64,000 bases of DNA. It comes from an uncultured Blautia sp. GTDB taxonomy: Bacteria; Bacillota; Clostridia; Lachnospirales; Lachnospiraceae. Position 1 is the first letter of the stretch, and each line of letters opens with the position of its first letter. Below, one piece after another: positions 33,630-43,096 of this stretch. The translations under genes were made by a program, and so were the position numbers. Under the pieces are notes generated by a model. The model was not told the origin of the DNA and did no database searches. It worked only from the letters and a program-made list of their open reading frames with translations. Location: contig CAKRMK010000002.1 in assembly GCA_934364795.1 (NCBI GenBank), positions 1 through 64,000 of the forward strand, read 5' to 3'.

Positions 33630-35876
33630 TTAATCAAGTCCTGCTTCTTCGTTGGTCAGGCCTTCGCTTTCCATATCATTGTCTTCTATAGGATCTGTGT
33701 TATCCTCAGGTGGTCCAGGAACACTTGTATCGGAAATTGCTTCCGGAAGAGTGCTTCCGGATGAACCTCCGAAATTACCGCTGGTTCCCTCAAGATTGGT
33801 GGATTTGATATATTCTCCGTTTTCATCCACCTGATAGCTTCCGTCACTGTTAAGAAGATATCCATTTTCATCAATACGGTTTCCATCCCAGTCAATGAGA
33901 TTTCCGCTGCCATCTACCAGATTTCCGTTTTCGTCAATCTGGCTGTCCGTTACGCTGTTTACGTGTCCGTCAAAGTTCTCCCACAGTTCTGTCTCCGGAA
34001 TGGTTCCGTCTGTAGATTCATCCGGCTGAATATTCATATACGGAAGAAGTTCGGAAAGAATAGCCTGTGCCACGTACTGAGGATAGATACTGCTGGCCTG
34101 GTCCTCAACATTTGGCTCGTCAATTACCACATAAATCAGCACCTGTGGATCGTCAACCGGAGCAAAACCAATAAAAGAAACTACGTATTTTCCATTTCCT
34201 CTTGGGAATTTCTCTGCGGTTCCGGTTTTACCACCGGAGCTGTATCCCTGCACCTTGGAGGTCATACTGGTACCCTGCTGTACACTGGCCTGCATATAGC
34301 TTCTGATGTCAGCAGAGATACTTGATGAAATGGTCTGTTTCTGTAAAATCGGATTGATTGTTTTTACGGTAGCACCGCTGGCATCTTTGATCTTGGTAAC
34401 AAGATGAGGCTGATAATAATAGCCTCCATTTATGACAGAGCACATTGCATTGATTTCCTGAATCATGGTACAGCTGAATCCCTGTCCGAAAGCAGAACAT
34501 GCAAGCTCTGTTTCCTTCATCGTCTCAATGGTATGCATAATACCATAGCCTTCATTTGGGAGGTCGATTCCGGTTCTGCTGCCAAAATTAAATGTACTCT
34601 GGGCTTTCAGGAAATTCTCCGCACCCATGGCTGCACCAATCTGCATCATGGCATCGTTACAGGAATTGGCAATTACTTCGGCAAGAGTTTCCATTCCGTG
34701 TCCATAAATATTAGCACATTTAATAGTAGTTATATTTCCCGGCACACCAAAATTTTGATAACCATCGCAGTAGAATGTATCTGTTGTGGAAATTTTCCCC
34801 TGCTCCAGTGCTGCAGCCATAACAATAGGTTTTACAACAGAACCTGGCTCATAAATGTCTGTAACACAGAAATTATTCCACATGGCGCTTAGGGAATCCA
34901 TGGTTTCCTCGTCATTCATGGCCTTGATCTCGTCCTGGGAGTACAAAGAACTAAGGTCGCGGGGATTGTTAAGGTCATAACGATCCCCTCCGTCCATGGC
35001 CAGTATCTCTCCATTAGAAGGATTTTCCACAATCACGCCAATATTCTTGGAACCTGTGGACTCTTTAAATGCTGTAACCCATTTTTCCACAATCTGCTGT
35101 ATTCCAAGATCAAGACTGGTTTCCAGACTGTTTCCGTCTGTTGCCTCAATAATGGTCTGCTCCACATTGGAATCAGAGCTGAAATATCCGTACTGCCTTC
35201 CGTCAATTCCCGTAAGGCTGCTGTTATAATAGCCTTCCAGTCCATAATCAGCAGTATCTCTGGAAAAAGTAAACCCCAGGGTATCACACGCCAATTCATT
35301 ATAAGGATATACTCTTAAATAATCTTCCTCGAACCATACACCCTGTATGTTATTTTTCTCCTGGATTTCCTCTTTGGTCATATCTGTATCTTCTGGAATA
35401 CTGCAGTATTCTTCGAAAGCTTTCTTGTCATCCATGGAAATCTGTTTTTTCAGGATCTGATACTGACTTTCTTTTGTTTCCTCTGCTGTAAGCCTTGTAC
35501 GGATATCGCCCTCATCAAGTCCCAGAACTGTAACAAGAGCATTTATAGTAGGTTCCATATAATCAGAGTTTGTGTTAACTGCTTTACAGTCCAGAATCAC
35601 ATTGTACACTTTATTGCTGGTTACCAGCACATTTCCGTTTCTGTCGTAAATGCTTCCACGCTTTGCCGGCATGGTGCGGTTTTCATATTTTTGCTGTGCC
35701 TGGCTTAACACCTGTTTTTTATATTTTTCACCACTGTGAAAATTAATAAAACTGATTCTTCCCAATAAAACGACTAAAGCTCCCAATACGCAAAAAAACA
35801 GTATTGACAGCTTGTCTTTCATAGTGTGATTTATTTTCTTTATAGGTTTTTTATTTCTTTTTACTGAAGTACTCAA
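33630..35876 (-). CDS. pbpB: Class B penicillin-binding protein 2 (division transpeptidase)
   Basis: 748 residues. Membrane helix about 26-46, dimerisation domain with AKRGSIYDRNG, and a transpeptidase domain with intact SVVK, SCN and KTGT. After the catalytic domain (about 625) comes a 120-residue acidic tail. Residues about 646-692 are six units of 7-8 residues with the pattern D-x-x-G-N-x-(I/L). Start read as TTG at 35876 with AGGTG upstream; the next ATG lacks a ribosome site. Septal peptidoglycan crosslinking, beta-lactam target. Confidence 0.93.
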   Translation of the reverse strand: MSTSVKRNKKPIKKINHTMKDKLSILFFCVLGALVVLLGRISFINFHSGEKYKKQVLSQAQQKYENRTMPAKRGSIYDRNGNVLVTSNKVYNVILDCKAVNTNSDYMEPTINALVTVLGLDEGDIRTRLTAEETKESQYQILKKQISMDDKKAFEEYCSIPEDTDMTKEEIQEKNNIQGVWFEEDYLRVYPYNELACDTLGFTFSRDTADYGLEGYYNSSLTGIDGRQYGYFSSDSNVEQTIIEATDGNSLETSLDLGIQQIVEKWVTAFKESTGSKNIGVIVENPSNGEILAMDGGDRYDLNNPRDLSSLYSQDEIKAMNDEETMDSLSAMWNNFCVTDIYEPGSVVKPIVMAAALEQGKISTTDTFYCDGYQNFGVPGNITTIKCANIYGHGMETLAEVIANSCNDAMMQIGAAMGAENFLKAQSTFNFGSRTGIDLPNEGYGIMHTIETMKETELACSAFGQGFSCTMIQEINAMCSVINGGYYYQPHLVTKIKDASGATVKTINPILQKQTISSSISADIRSYMQASVQQGTSMTSKVQGYSSGGKTGTAEKFPRGNGKYVVSFIGFAPVDDPQVLIYVVIDEPNVEDQASSIYPQYVAQAILSELLPYMNIQPDESTDGTIPETELWENFDGHVNSVTDSQIDENGNLVDGSGNLIDWDGNRIDENGYLLNSDGSYQVDENGEYIKSTNLEGTSGNFGGSSGSTLPEAISDTSVPGPPEDNTDPIEDNDMESEGLTNEEAGLD

Positions 35877-35906
35877 TCAAACACCTGCCTTGGATTGCCA
35901 AAATGA

Positions 35907-36461
35907 TCAGTGTGCAGTTACATCCTGATATTGCCTTACATAACTGCCGCCTTCTGTGGTATAAGTTTCAGTCTGCTGGTTGCTTGGATATTTCATACCC
36001 AGACGTCCGATGGCGATTTTCCTTATTCGTTCAAGGTCAACGCTTGAAGTAACCTGGCTTTCATAAGCGTCGTTGTCTTCCCGAAGCTCTGCCAGCTCCG
36101 TTTCAAGAGAAGCCAGCTGACTTCTTTTGCTGGTACATTCTGTCTTTAATTTCAGATAATTAATACTGGTAAAGACTACCACAACGCCAAGAACGGCCAG
36201 AAAAATAGCAAAGTTCCGGTTCATGCTGTTGGCTTTTGCACGATTCCTTTGTACTTCTTTGCTAAGAGTTCTGCCCTGTCCTGTAACTTCCCTGGCAGTC
36301 TTGTTGTCAGGTCTGTTCTGTTTTTTTCTTACGGAACGCTGCGGCTGACGGTATTCCCTTTTTGGTGGGACTTCCTGAATCTTCCTTACAGTATTACCGT
36401 CAACATACATTTTCTCCGAAGGTCTTTTTCTGGTCGTGGAATATCTGCCTGTCTCCGCCAT
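35907..36461 (-). CDS. ftsL: Cell division protein FtsL
   Basis: 184 residues. A long basic cytoplasmic region (1-85) precedes one membrane helix (about 89-106, FAIFLAVLGVVVVFTS), a coiled coil (KLKTECTSKRSQLASLETEL) and a short extracellular end. Position between rsmH and pbpB fits FtsL, which with FtsQ activates FtsW/PBP2. AGAAGGG site. FtsL and DivIC are hard to separate by sequence; position decides. Confidence 0.85.
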   Translation of the reverse strand: MAETGRYSTTRKRPSEKMYVDGNTVRKIQEVPPKREYRQPQRSVRKKQNRPDNKTAREVTGQGRTLSKEVQRNRAKANSMNRNFAIFLAVLGVVVVFTSINYLKLKTECTSKRSQLASLETELAELREDNDAYESQVTSSVDLERIRKIAIGRLGMKYPSNQQTETYTTEGGSYVRQYQDVTAH

Positions 36462-36464
36462 TTT

Positions 36465-37409
36465 TTACCCTTCTTTATATACTCTCTCAAAAATTCTAAG
36501 CTTTGCACTTTTTGAACGTGGGTTTTCTTCCATTTCCTCATCACTTGGAAGAATTGGCTTCCTTGTGATGACTCTCCCCTTGGATTTCTTCCCGCAAACA
36601 CATACTGGAAAATCAGGTGGACAGGTACACGGGTTTTCATTCTTGCGGAAAATCGTCTTAACAATACGGTCTTCCAGGGAATGAAAGGTGATAATACAAA
36701 GTCTTCCACCGTCATCCAGAAGATCAATCATTCCGTCAAGGGAATCCCGAAGCACATCCAGCTCTTTATTCAGCTCAATGCGGATTGCCTGGAATGTACG
36801 CTTGGCAGGATGACCTCCTGTTGCCTGTATCTTCATGGGAATTGCTTCCCTTATAATCTGTGTAAGCTGCCCTGTGGTAGTGATGGGCGCCTGTTTTCTT
36901 GCTGCAACTATATGTTTCGCAATATTTTTAGCAAATTTATCTTCACCGTAATCGCGGATAATGCGATACAGTTCTTTTTCTTCGTAACCGTTAATAATGT
37001 CGCTGGCAGTCTGTGTCTGTCGCTGATCCATACGCATGTCAAGAGGTGCATCTACCCGGTAGGTAAATCCACGTTCTTCATTGTCCAGCTGATATGAGGA
37101 TACTCCAAGATCCAGGACAATACCGTCAACTTTGTGAATGCCTCTTGCGGCCAGCTCCTGTACCATGTAACAATAATTGCTGCGAATGATTGTCACCTGA
37201 TCAAAGGCGGCAAGTCGTTCACTCGCAGCAATTATCGCATCCTGGTCTTGATCTATACCAATAAATCTCCCCTTGGCAGAAAGTTTCCTGCATACCTCTA
37301 TGGCATGTCCCGCGCCGCCCAAAGTGCCATCCACATAGATTCCGTCTGGTTTCACCATAAGTCCGCCGACAGTTTCGTCCAGTAATACAGATTTGTGTTT
37401 AAATTCCAT
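36465..37409 (-). CDS. rsmH: 16S rRNA (cytosine-N4)-methyltransferase RsmH (MraW)
   Basis: 314 residues. Methylates N4 of a 16S rRNA decoding-site cytosine. Seen: [48 protein letters not shown] and [16 protein letters not shown] site; 3 bases from ftsL. Confidence 0.97.
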   Translation of the reverse strand: MEFKHKSVLLDETVGGLMVKPDGIYVDGTLGGAGHAIEVCRKLSAKGRFIGIDQDQDAIIAASERLAAFDQVTIIRSNYCYMVQELAARGIHKVDGIVLDLGVSSYQLDNEERGFTYRVDAPLDMRMDQRQTQTASDIINGYEEKELYRIIRDYGEDKFAKNIAKHIVAARKQAPITTTGQLTQIIREAIPMKIQATGGHPAKRTFQAIRIELNKELDVLRDSLDGMIDLLDDGGRLCIITFHSLEDRIVKTIFRKNENPCTCPPDFPVCVCGKKSKGRVITRKPILPSDEEMEENPRSKSAKLRIFERVYKEG

Positions 37410-37444
37410 TTCCGTCTCCTGTTGGATTTTTGCTTGTTTTATGC

Positions 37445-37876
37445 TCAGATGATGATACCCATCTGCTCCATATCTGCAGCAATACTGTCCATATCATCAT
37501 AATTGCAATTCTCGCTCCATTTCTCCTTGCTCCAGACTTCAATCCTGTTCAGATTACCTGTCAGGACTACGTCCTTCTCCAGACCAGCGAACTCACGTAA
37601 CGTCTGTGGCACGAGAATTCTCCCCTGCTTGTCCAGTTCACACATAGTAGCTCCGGCTACAAAGAATCGCGAAAAGGCTCTTGCGTTTTTATTTGTAAGT
37701 GGTAATGCTCGAAGCTTTTCTTCAAAGTTCTCCCATTCATCCATGGGATATATGGAAAGACAACCATCTAAGCCCTTGGTCAGGACGAATTCCTCACCTA
37801 GCGGCTCCCTGAATTTAACAGGGATGATCAGACGCCCCTTCGCGTCGATCGTATGATTGTACTCACCCATGAACAT
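37445..37876 (-). CDS. mraZ: Transcriptional regulator MraZ
   Basis: 143 residues from the ATG at 37876 (AGGTGAG upstream; a GTG three codons earlier overlaps it). Two MraZ/AbrB-like units, with [17 protein letters not shown] and [18 protein letters not shown]. Ring-forming DNA-binding protein that represses the dcw operon in studied bacteria. Matching direct repeats lie upstream. Confidence 0.96.
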   Translation of the reverse strand: MFMGEYNHTIDAKGRLIIPVKFREPLGEEFVLTKGLDGCLSIYPMDEWENFEEKLRALPLTNKNARAFSRFFVAGATMCELDKQGRILVPQTLREFAGLEKDVVLTGNLNRIEVWSKEKWSENCNYDDMDSIAADMEQMGIII

Positions 37877-37898
37877 AGAACTCACCTACTCTCGTGAA

Positions 37899-37919
37899 AT
37901 ACGAGTCTCCCCCTCGTAT
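37899..37919 (-). promoter_or_regulatory. Small hairpin in the mraZ leader
   Basis: ATACGAG (37899-37905) pairs perfectly with CTCGTAT (37913-37919), just upstream of the mraZ ribosome site. Possible mRNA 5' stabiliser. Confidence 0.45.
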
Positions 37920-37948
37920 CTCATGACAGAAAACAAATGGAAGTTCTG

Positions 37949-37994
37949 CCACTTCGTACCCATTTGCCTCCACTTTTCTCCACTTTCTACCACT
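37949..37994 (-). promoter_or_regulatory. Array of five MraZ-box-like repeats
   Basis: On the minus strand AGTGG occurs at 37994-37990, 37984-37980 and 37974-37970, AATGG at 37964-37960 and AGTGG at 37953-37949. Spacing is one helical turn (10, 10, 10, 11). GTGG-type direct repeats of this spacing are the known MraZ operator pattern in several bacteria. They lie just downstream of the -10 box, well placed to block transcription. Confidence 0.8.
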
Positions 37995-38003
37995 TATGCG
38001 TTT

Positions 38004-38032
38004 ATTCTAACCCATTTGCATAGAAATTACAA
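38004..38032 (-). promoter_or_regulatory. dcw operon promoter upstream of mraZ
   Basis: -35 TTGTAA (38027-38032), 17-bp spacer, -10 TAGAAT (38004-38009) on the minus strand; MraZ boxes begin 10 bases downstream. Confidence 0.7.
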
Positions 38033-38088
38033 GTGGGAAATTATGAATTATTTAACATAATTCTGTAACAAAAGCCTTACGGTCAATT

Positions 38089-38135
38089 AAAAAAGCGCCC
38101 TCTTTATGAGTTATTTTCTCATTAAGAAAGCGCTT
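38089..38135 (-). terminator. Terminator after lgt
   Basis: Minus strand: AAGCGC (38135-38130) with the following CTTTCTTAATGAG pairs with CTCATAAAGA and GCGCTT, followed by six U. It separates the ychF-lgt transcript from the dcw promoter. Confidence 0.8.
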
Positions 38136-38182
38136 CATACTACCTTGATAGCTCCATTTTATGGTAACCTTCAATCAGTTTA

Positions 38183-39553
38183 TCAATTTTTCTGCTCATC
38201 CACAGGCTTTTTTGCAAATCTTCTCGGCTTGCTATAGAGCCATTCATCTTCTTCTGAAACCGCCGAATCCGTAGCAGAATCAGTCGTTTTTTTATTCTTA
38301 GCATCTGTTTCTTCGCCATTTTGCAAAGACTCTGCATATGCTTCCTGGTCAGAAATTTCCCTGGCTTTGAAAGCTTCTTCATCTCCGAACTCTTCTTCCT
38401 TGTTAAAAGATTCTTTATCTGCAAAATCTTCTTCCTCGGTAAAAGATCCCCTGTCTGTGAAATCTTTTTCAGTAAAAACTCCTTTATCTCCGAACTCTTC
38501 TTCGGTAAAAGATCCCCTATCTGTGGAATCTTTTTCTCCAGTGAAATTCTTTTCTGCAAAGCTTTCAGAAGCATTTGTATTTTCTTTATTTCCGAAAGCC
38601 CTCTCCAGACGAAGCCTGTCCCTGTACTCCTCGGCTTCTGCCTCTCTTGCTGCACGTTCCTGCGCTTCATATTCCTGTTCTCTCCTACGCTTACGCAGTG
38701 CAGCCCTTTTCTTTGCCATAGAGGTTTCTACTGCAACGATCAAGGTCGCAATTACAAACAGAACCGCTGATATAAACTGGGAAATTCCAATTGGAGTACC
38801 CGGAATCATCAGTTTGTCTGTTCGAAGAAACTCAAACAGAAACCTTCCCAGCCCGTATCCGGCAAGATAACGCCAGAAAACTTCTCCATGAAAATATTTC
38901 TTTCGTTTCCATACCAGCATCAGCAAAAGCAATAACAGGCACCATGCGCTTTCATACAGAAATACAGGGTGTACCTGAATATAGGAAGTATCGCCAATTG
39001 TCTCGAGATTCTCTCTCATGGCTGTAGTCACCTGACCGGAACGGACAGCAGATAAAGGAAGCTGCATTGCAAATATATTATTTGTATACTCTCCGAAAGA
39101 TTCCCTGTTAAAGAAATCTCCCCACCTTCCTATTATCTGTCCAATTAGAAGTCCCATACTGGCAGTATCTGCCATCTGCATAAAAGACTTCTTTTTCACA
39201 GCACAGTAAAGCATTGCTCCCAGAATCCCGCCAAACAGACCACCATAAAAAGTAAGTCCACCGTTTCTTATATTAAAAATCTGAACAATATTACCTTTAT
39301 ATAGATTCCAGGAAAAACATACATATAATAATCTGGCACCGATCACTCCGGTAATCAGGGATATGATCATCATTTCCAGGTAACTGTCTCTGTCTTCCCC
39401 ACATCTTTTTGCTTCCAGAAGCACAAAGCCAAGCCCCAGAAGCATTCCAAGTGCGATCACAAGACCATAGAAAGTAATCTCAAAACCAAATATATTAATG
39501 GATTTCCCTACATATCCCAGATTTATTCCCAGATTTGGAAATTGAATCGACAT
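38183..39553 (-). CDS. lgt: Prolipoprotein diacylglyceryl transferase Lgt with long acidic repeat tail
   Basis: 456 residues; usual Lgt is about 270. The seven-helix core (1-278) carries the Lgt signature region GRWGDFFNRESFG (142-154), HPVFLYESAW and GRFLFEFLRTD. It attaches diacylglycerol to lipobox cysteines. The extra part has a basic/acidic coiled region (281-320), then about 65 residues of imperfect repeats built on F-(T/A)-(E/D)-x and D-(R/K)-(G/E)-(S/V)-F (330-395), then a polar end. The tail should be cytoplasmic. DNA of the tail is repetitive too. No frameshift seen; the extension is in frame. Confidence 0.93.
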   Translation of the reverse strand: MSIQFPNLGINLGYVGKSINIFGFEITFYGLVIALGMLLGLGFVLLEAKRCGEDRDSYLEMMIISLITGVIGARLLYVCFSWNLYKGNIVQIFNIRNGGLTFYGGLFGGILGAMLYCAVKKKSFMQMADTASMGLLIGQIIGRWGDFFNRESFGEYTNNIFAMQLPLSAVRSGQVTTAMRENLETIGDTSYIQVHPVFLYESAWCLLLLLLMLVWKRKKYFHGEVFWRYLAGYGLGRFLFEFLRTDKLMIPGTPIGISQFISAVLFVIATLIVAVETSMAKKRAALRKRRREQEYEAQERAAREAEAEEYRDRLRLERAFGNKENTNASESFAEKNFTGEKDSTDRGSFTEEEFGDKGVFTEKDFTDRGSFTEEEDFADKESFNKEEEFGDEEAFKAREISDQEAYAESLQNGEETDAKNKKTTDSATDSAVSEEDEWLYSKPRRFAKKPVDEQKN

Positions 39554-39598
39554 TTTATAATCCCTCTGCCTCTTTCGGGTAAATCATGTCCGGTAAAA

Positions 39599-40696
39599 TC
39601 AAACGTTAAATCTGAACAGGATCACATCTCCATCCTGTACTACATATTCCTTACCTTCCATCCTTACCAGACCTTTTTCACGTGCACCGGCATAAGAACC
39701 GCAGTCCAGAAGATCCTGATAATTTACAACCTCTGCCTTAATAAATCCACGTTCAAAATCTGAATGAATCTTACCTGCTGCCTGTGGTGCTTTGGTACCA
39801 ATCTTAATTGTCCAGGCTCTTGTTTCATCCTCACCGGAGGTAAGGAAGCTCATAAGACCAAGAAGGTGATAGCTTGCTTTTACCAGTTTCTCAAGTCCTG
39901 ACTCTTTTAGTCCAAGATCTTCCAGGAACATTTTGCGCTCATCCTCATCCAGTTCTGAAATCTCTTCTTCAATCTGTGCACAGATTACAAAGATCTCACT
40001 GTTCTGCTCTGCTGCATATTTTCTTACAGCCTGTACATGCTGGTTCTCTGCTCCGTCATTTGCAAGATCATCTTCTGCAACATTTGCTGCATAGATCACC
40101 GGTTTCTGGGTCAGCAGGTTGTAAGTACCCATCCAGGCTTCCTCATCCTCATTCTCCAGCTCCATGGTAATAGCCATCTTTCCATCTTCCAGCCATTTTT
40201 TAATTTTCTGAAGGAAGTCAAGTTCTTTGGCTGCTTCTTTATCCATACGGGCTGTTTTGGTCACTTTGGCAATTCTTCTCTCCAGGATTTCAAGATCAGA
40301 GAAAATAAGCTCCAGGTTAATGGTTTCAATATCACGAATGGGATCAATGCTTCCATCAACATGGATTACGTTGCTATCCTCAAAACAACGGACAACATGT
40401 ACAATTGCGTCTACTTCACGGATATTGGCAAGGAACTGGTTTCCAAGGCCCTCTCCTTTAGAAGCACCCTTCACAAGTCCGGCAATATCAACAAATTCGA
40501 TTACAGCAGGTGTAACCTTTTTAGAATGATAAAAATCTCCAAGTAATGCAAGTCTCTCATCCGGAACTGTAACAACACCCACGTTCGGGTCGATGGTACA
40601 GAATGGATAGTTCGCAGACTCTGCACCTGCTTTTGTCAAAGAGTTAAAAAGTGTACTTTTTCCTACGTTTGGTAAACCAACGATTCCTAATTTCAT
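39599..40696 (-). CDS. ychF: Ribosome-binding ATPase YchF/OLA1
   Basis: 365 residues from the ATG at 40696, matching the family start [15 protein letters not shown]; an ATG four codons earlier directly abuts the GGAG. G1 [26 protein letters not shown], the NVAEDD-type altered G4 and C-terminal TGS domain with [14 protein letters not shown]. Obg-family protein that prefers ATP, ribosome-linked. Confidence 0.97.
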   Translation of the reverse strand: MKLGIVGLPNVGKSTLFNSLTKAGAESANYPFCTIDPNVGVVTVPDERLALLGDFYHSKKVTPAVIEFVDIAGLVKGASKGEGLGNQFLANIREVDAIVHVVRCFEDSNVIHVDGSIDPIRDIETINLELIFSDLEILERRIAKVTKTARMDKEAAKELDFLQKIKKWLEDGKMAITMELENEDEEAWMGTYNLLTQKPVIYAANVAEDDLANDGAENQHVQAVRKYAAEQNSEIFVICAQIEEEISELDEDERKMFLEDLGLKESGLEKLVKASYHLLGLMSFLTSGEDETRAWTIKIGTKAPQAAGKIHSDFERGFIKAEVVNYQDLLDCGSYAGAREKGLVRMEGKEYVVQDGDVILFRFNV

Positions 40697-40852
40697 TTGT
40701 TCCCACATCTCCTTATTTTCTAGGTGAAGCTGATTTTTATGTCATTTTTTGTTTATTTCTTATTTCTTAAGTTGTATATGAAAAAGCTTTCTGTAAACAG
40801 ACTCCACCCTATATTTCTAAATCATACCACACAGCATTTAAAAAGTAAATTC

Positions 40853-41530
40853 TTACTTCCTGTCCCTGGACATTATCATAAGAAGGCTTCCCTTCTCATA
40901 AGTTATCTGTGCAAAATCATCTTTTATCTCATTGCTTACAGTCAGCCCGCAATCAGCAATTGTAAGACAATACTTTTCCAGCGGATATTTAAAACCTGTT
41001 AACGTAAGTCCTTCTACTTTATCCCCTACAGGAAAAAAGGATACATATTTTCCAAATTGCCTGTCTTTTAAAAGCTGTGTCCCGCTTCTGACCAGACAGA
41101 TATAATTTTGTTCATCTGCCATTGCAATTTCGACATTTTTTAACCTTCCAAGAGTAAGAAGCCCCAGATTTCCCAGAAAATGATCCAGTCTGCCTCCTGT
41201 AGCACCAAGAATCAAAATGCTTTTGGCACCTTTTTTTATTGCAAGATTTACTGCGGACTGAGTGTCTGTATCATCTTTCTCTGGCTGAAGTTTGATGATT
41301 TCTGTTTCAGAAAGGCTTTCCAGATATTTTTTGCCATTTCCTGACACGCTGTCAAAATCACCATCCACAATATCCGGGACAAGCCCTGTTTCCTTAAAAA
41401 AATCAAGGCCCCTGTCTGCTGCCATCAAAATCAGCTTTTTCTCTTTTCTTTCTTTTTTTAACCTTTTAATAAAATCGAGGGCAAAATCTTTCTGGATCAT
41501 GCCCCCGCTTACAATTACTGTATCTGTCAT
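40853..41530 (-). CDS. thiN: Thiamine pyrophosphokinase
   Basis: About 225 residues from the ATG at 41530. Converts thiamine to thiamine diphosphate. Seen: LILMAADRGLDFF, DGDFDSVSG, PEKDDTDTQSAV, LGATGGRLDHFLGNL. It follows rpe by 8 bases, the usual rsgA-rpe-thiN order of Bacillota. Confidence 0.94.
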   Translation of the reverse strand: MTDTVIVSGGMIQKDFALDFIKRLKKERKEKKLILMAADRGLDFFKETGLVPDIVDGDFDSVSGNGKKYLESLSETEIIKLQPEKDDTDTQSAVNLAIKKGAKSILILGATGGRLDHFLGNLGLLTLGRLKNVEIAMADEQNYICLVRSGTQLLKDRQFGKYVSFFPVGDKVEGLTLTGFKYPLEKYCLTIADCGLTVSNEIKDDFAQITYEKGSLLMIMSRDRK

Positions 41531-41538
41531 ACTGTATC

Positions 41539-42210
41539 TCACTCGATCCGGTCCCCGATTTCCTCGATTTCTTTCTGAATATGACGGACATTGGCAGCAA
41601 TGTCACCGCCAAATACCCAGGAGCCTGCAACAAAAATATTTGCACCAGCTTTCATAACTGTTTCCAGGGTATCTTCATTAATTCCACCATCCACTTCAAT
41701 ATCCACATTCAGATTCTCTTTATCGATCAGTTCTCTTAGTTCCTGAATCTTTTCTGTACACTCGTCCATATATTTCTGTCCGCCAAAACCAGGCTGAACG
41801 GTCATCACCAAAACCATATCCACATCTTCAAGCATGTGGCTGATATCATTTACAGGCGTCGCCGGCTTAATAGAAACTCCCACCTTCACACCTGCATCCT
41901 TAATGCGTTCTATGGTTCTCTCCAGATCCTCACATGCCTCTGCATGTACAGTAATTGAATCTGCACCACAGTTTACAAAATCCTGAATGTATCTTTCCGG
42001 CTCTGTGACCATCAGATGAACATCAAAAAACATCTTGGATTCTTTACGGATAGACTTGATTACAGGCATTCCAAAAGAAATGCTTGGAACAAAGTCCCCA
42101 TCCATAACGTCAATATGAAGCCATTTGACTCCTTCATTTTCAAGAATTTTGATCTGTTCGCCCAGGCGGTTAAAATCCGCTGATAAAATGGAAGGGCATA
42201 GCTGATACAT
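41539..42210 (-). CDS. rpe: Ribulose-phosphate 3-epimerase
   Basis: 223 residues, TIM barrel of the pentose phosphate pathway. LCPSILSADFNRLGEQI, WLHIDVMDGDFVPSISFG, MTVQPGFGGQKYM, and DIEVDGGINEDT with catalytic Asp and His residues. GGAG site. Confidence 0.97.
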   Translation of the reverse strand: MYQLCPSILSADFNRLGEQIKILENEGVKWLHIDVMDGDFVPSISFGMPVIKSIRKESKMFFDVHLMVTEPERYIQDFVNCGADSITVHAEACEDLERTIERIKDAGVKVGVSIKPATPVNDISHMLEDVDMVLVMTVQPGFGGQKYMDECTEKIQELRELIDKENLNVDIEVDGGINEDTLETVMKAGANIFVAGSWVFGGDIAANVRHIQKEIEEIGDRIE

Positions 42211-42214
42211 AGTT

Positions 42215-43093
42215 CTAGTATCTCCTTTTCTCTTTTAATTCCTCATATAATGCCAGATAGTCTTCATAACGCAGCTCACTGATTTTCTTTTGAGCAAGCG
42301 CCTCTTTTACCCCACAGTCCGGTTCATGGATATGTCTGCAGCCCTGAAAACGGCACTGGGGTTCATATTTGATAAATTCCGGAAAATAATTCCGGAGCTC
42401 ATCTTCCTCCATATCTGTAAGATACAAAGAAGAAAATCCAGGAGTATCTACCAGGAAAGTATCCTTCTCCACAGGAATCACCTGTGAATGCCTGGTAGTA
42501 TGTTTTCCTCTTTTTAATTTCCGGCTGATCTCACCGGTCTCCATCTGTATCTCACCTTGCATACAGTTGGTAATAGAAGATTTTCCCACTCCGGAGGGGC
42601 CTGCAACTACCGTTGTTTTCCCACGGAGAATATTGCGTATCTCTTCTATTCCATCACCGTCCAATGTACTGGAAAGGATCACTTTATATCCACATCCGGT
42701 ATAAGTTTCATATAACCGTTCCAGCTCTTCTTTTTCTCCCAGATCTTTCTTGTTAAAACAGATAACAGCAGGAATTCCCTGCTGCTCCATCATGATCAGA
42801 AATCTGTCCAGGAGAAGAAAATTAGGCTTTGGATTTTCCATTGCAAAAATCACAAATGCCTGATCTACATTTGCCACTGCCGGACGTATAAGAGAGTTCC
42901 GACGAGGAAGAACGGCAGTTACACTGCCTTCTTTCTCCTGCTCGTCCAGAACTGTAATCTCTACATTGTCCCCTACCAGAGGCTTAAAATTATCTTTTCT
43001 GAAAATTCCCTTGGCTTTACATTCATAGGTATTGCTGTCTTCTGCAAAAATGTAATAAAAACCTGCAATTCCTTTAATTATTTTTCCCTGCAT
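42215..43093 (-). CDS. rsgA: Ribosome small subunit GTPase RsgA
   Basis: 292 residues, circularly permuted GTPase that matures the 30S subunit. N-terminal OB fold, G4 NKKDL before G1 GPSGVGKSS, then the DTPGFS G3 element and a C-terminal zinc region with C-x-x-x-x-C and HIHEPDC. Starts 3 bases after prkC. Confidence 0.96.
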   Translation of the reverse strand: MQGKIIKGIAGFYYIFAEDSNTYECKAKGIFRKDNFKPLVGDNVEITVLDEQEKEGSVTAVLPRRNSLIRPAVANVDQAFVIFAMENPKPNFLLLDRFLIMMEQQGIPAVICFNKKDLGEKEELERLYETYTGCGYKVILSSTLDGDGIEEIRNILRGKTTVVAGPSGVGKSSITNCMQGEIQMETGEISRKLKRGKHTTRHSQVIPVEKDTFLVDTPGFSSLYLTDMEEDELRNYFPEFIKYEPQCRFQGCRHIHEPDCGVKEALAQKKISELRYEDYLALYEELKEKRRY

Positions 43094-43096
43094 GAA

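Noticed and set aside
38140..38670. 176-codon frame rich in Lys/Leu overlapping the Lgt tail
   Set aside because: Alternative frame of the repetitive tail DNA; Lgt frame is continuous with the conserved core.
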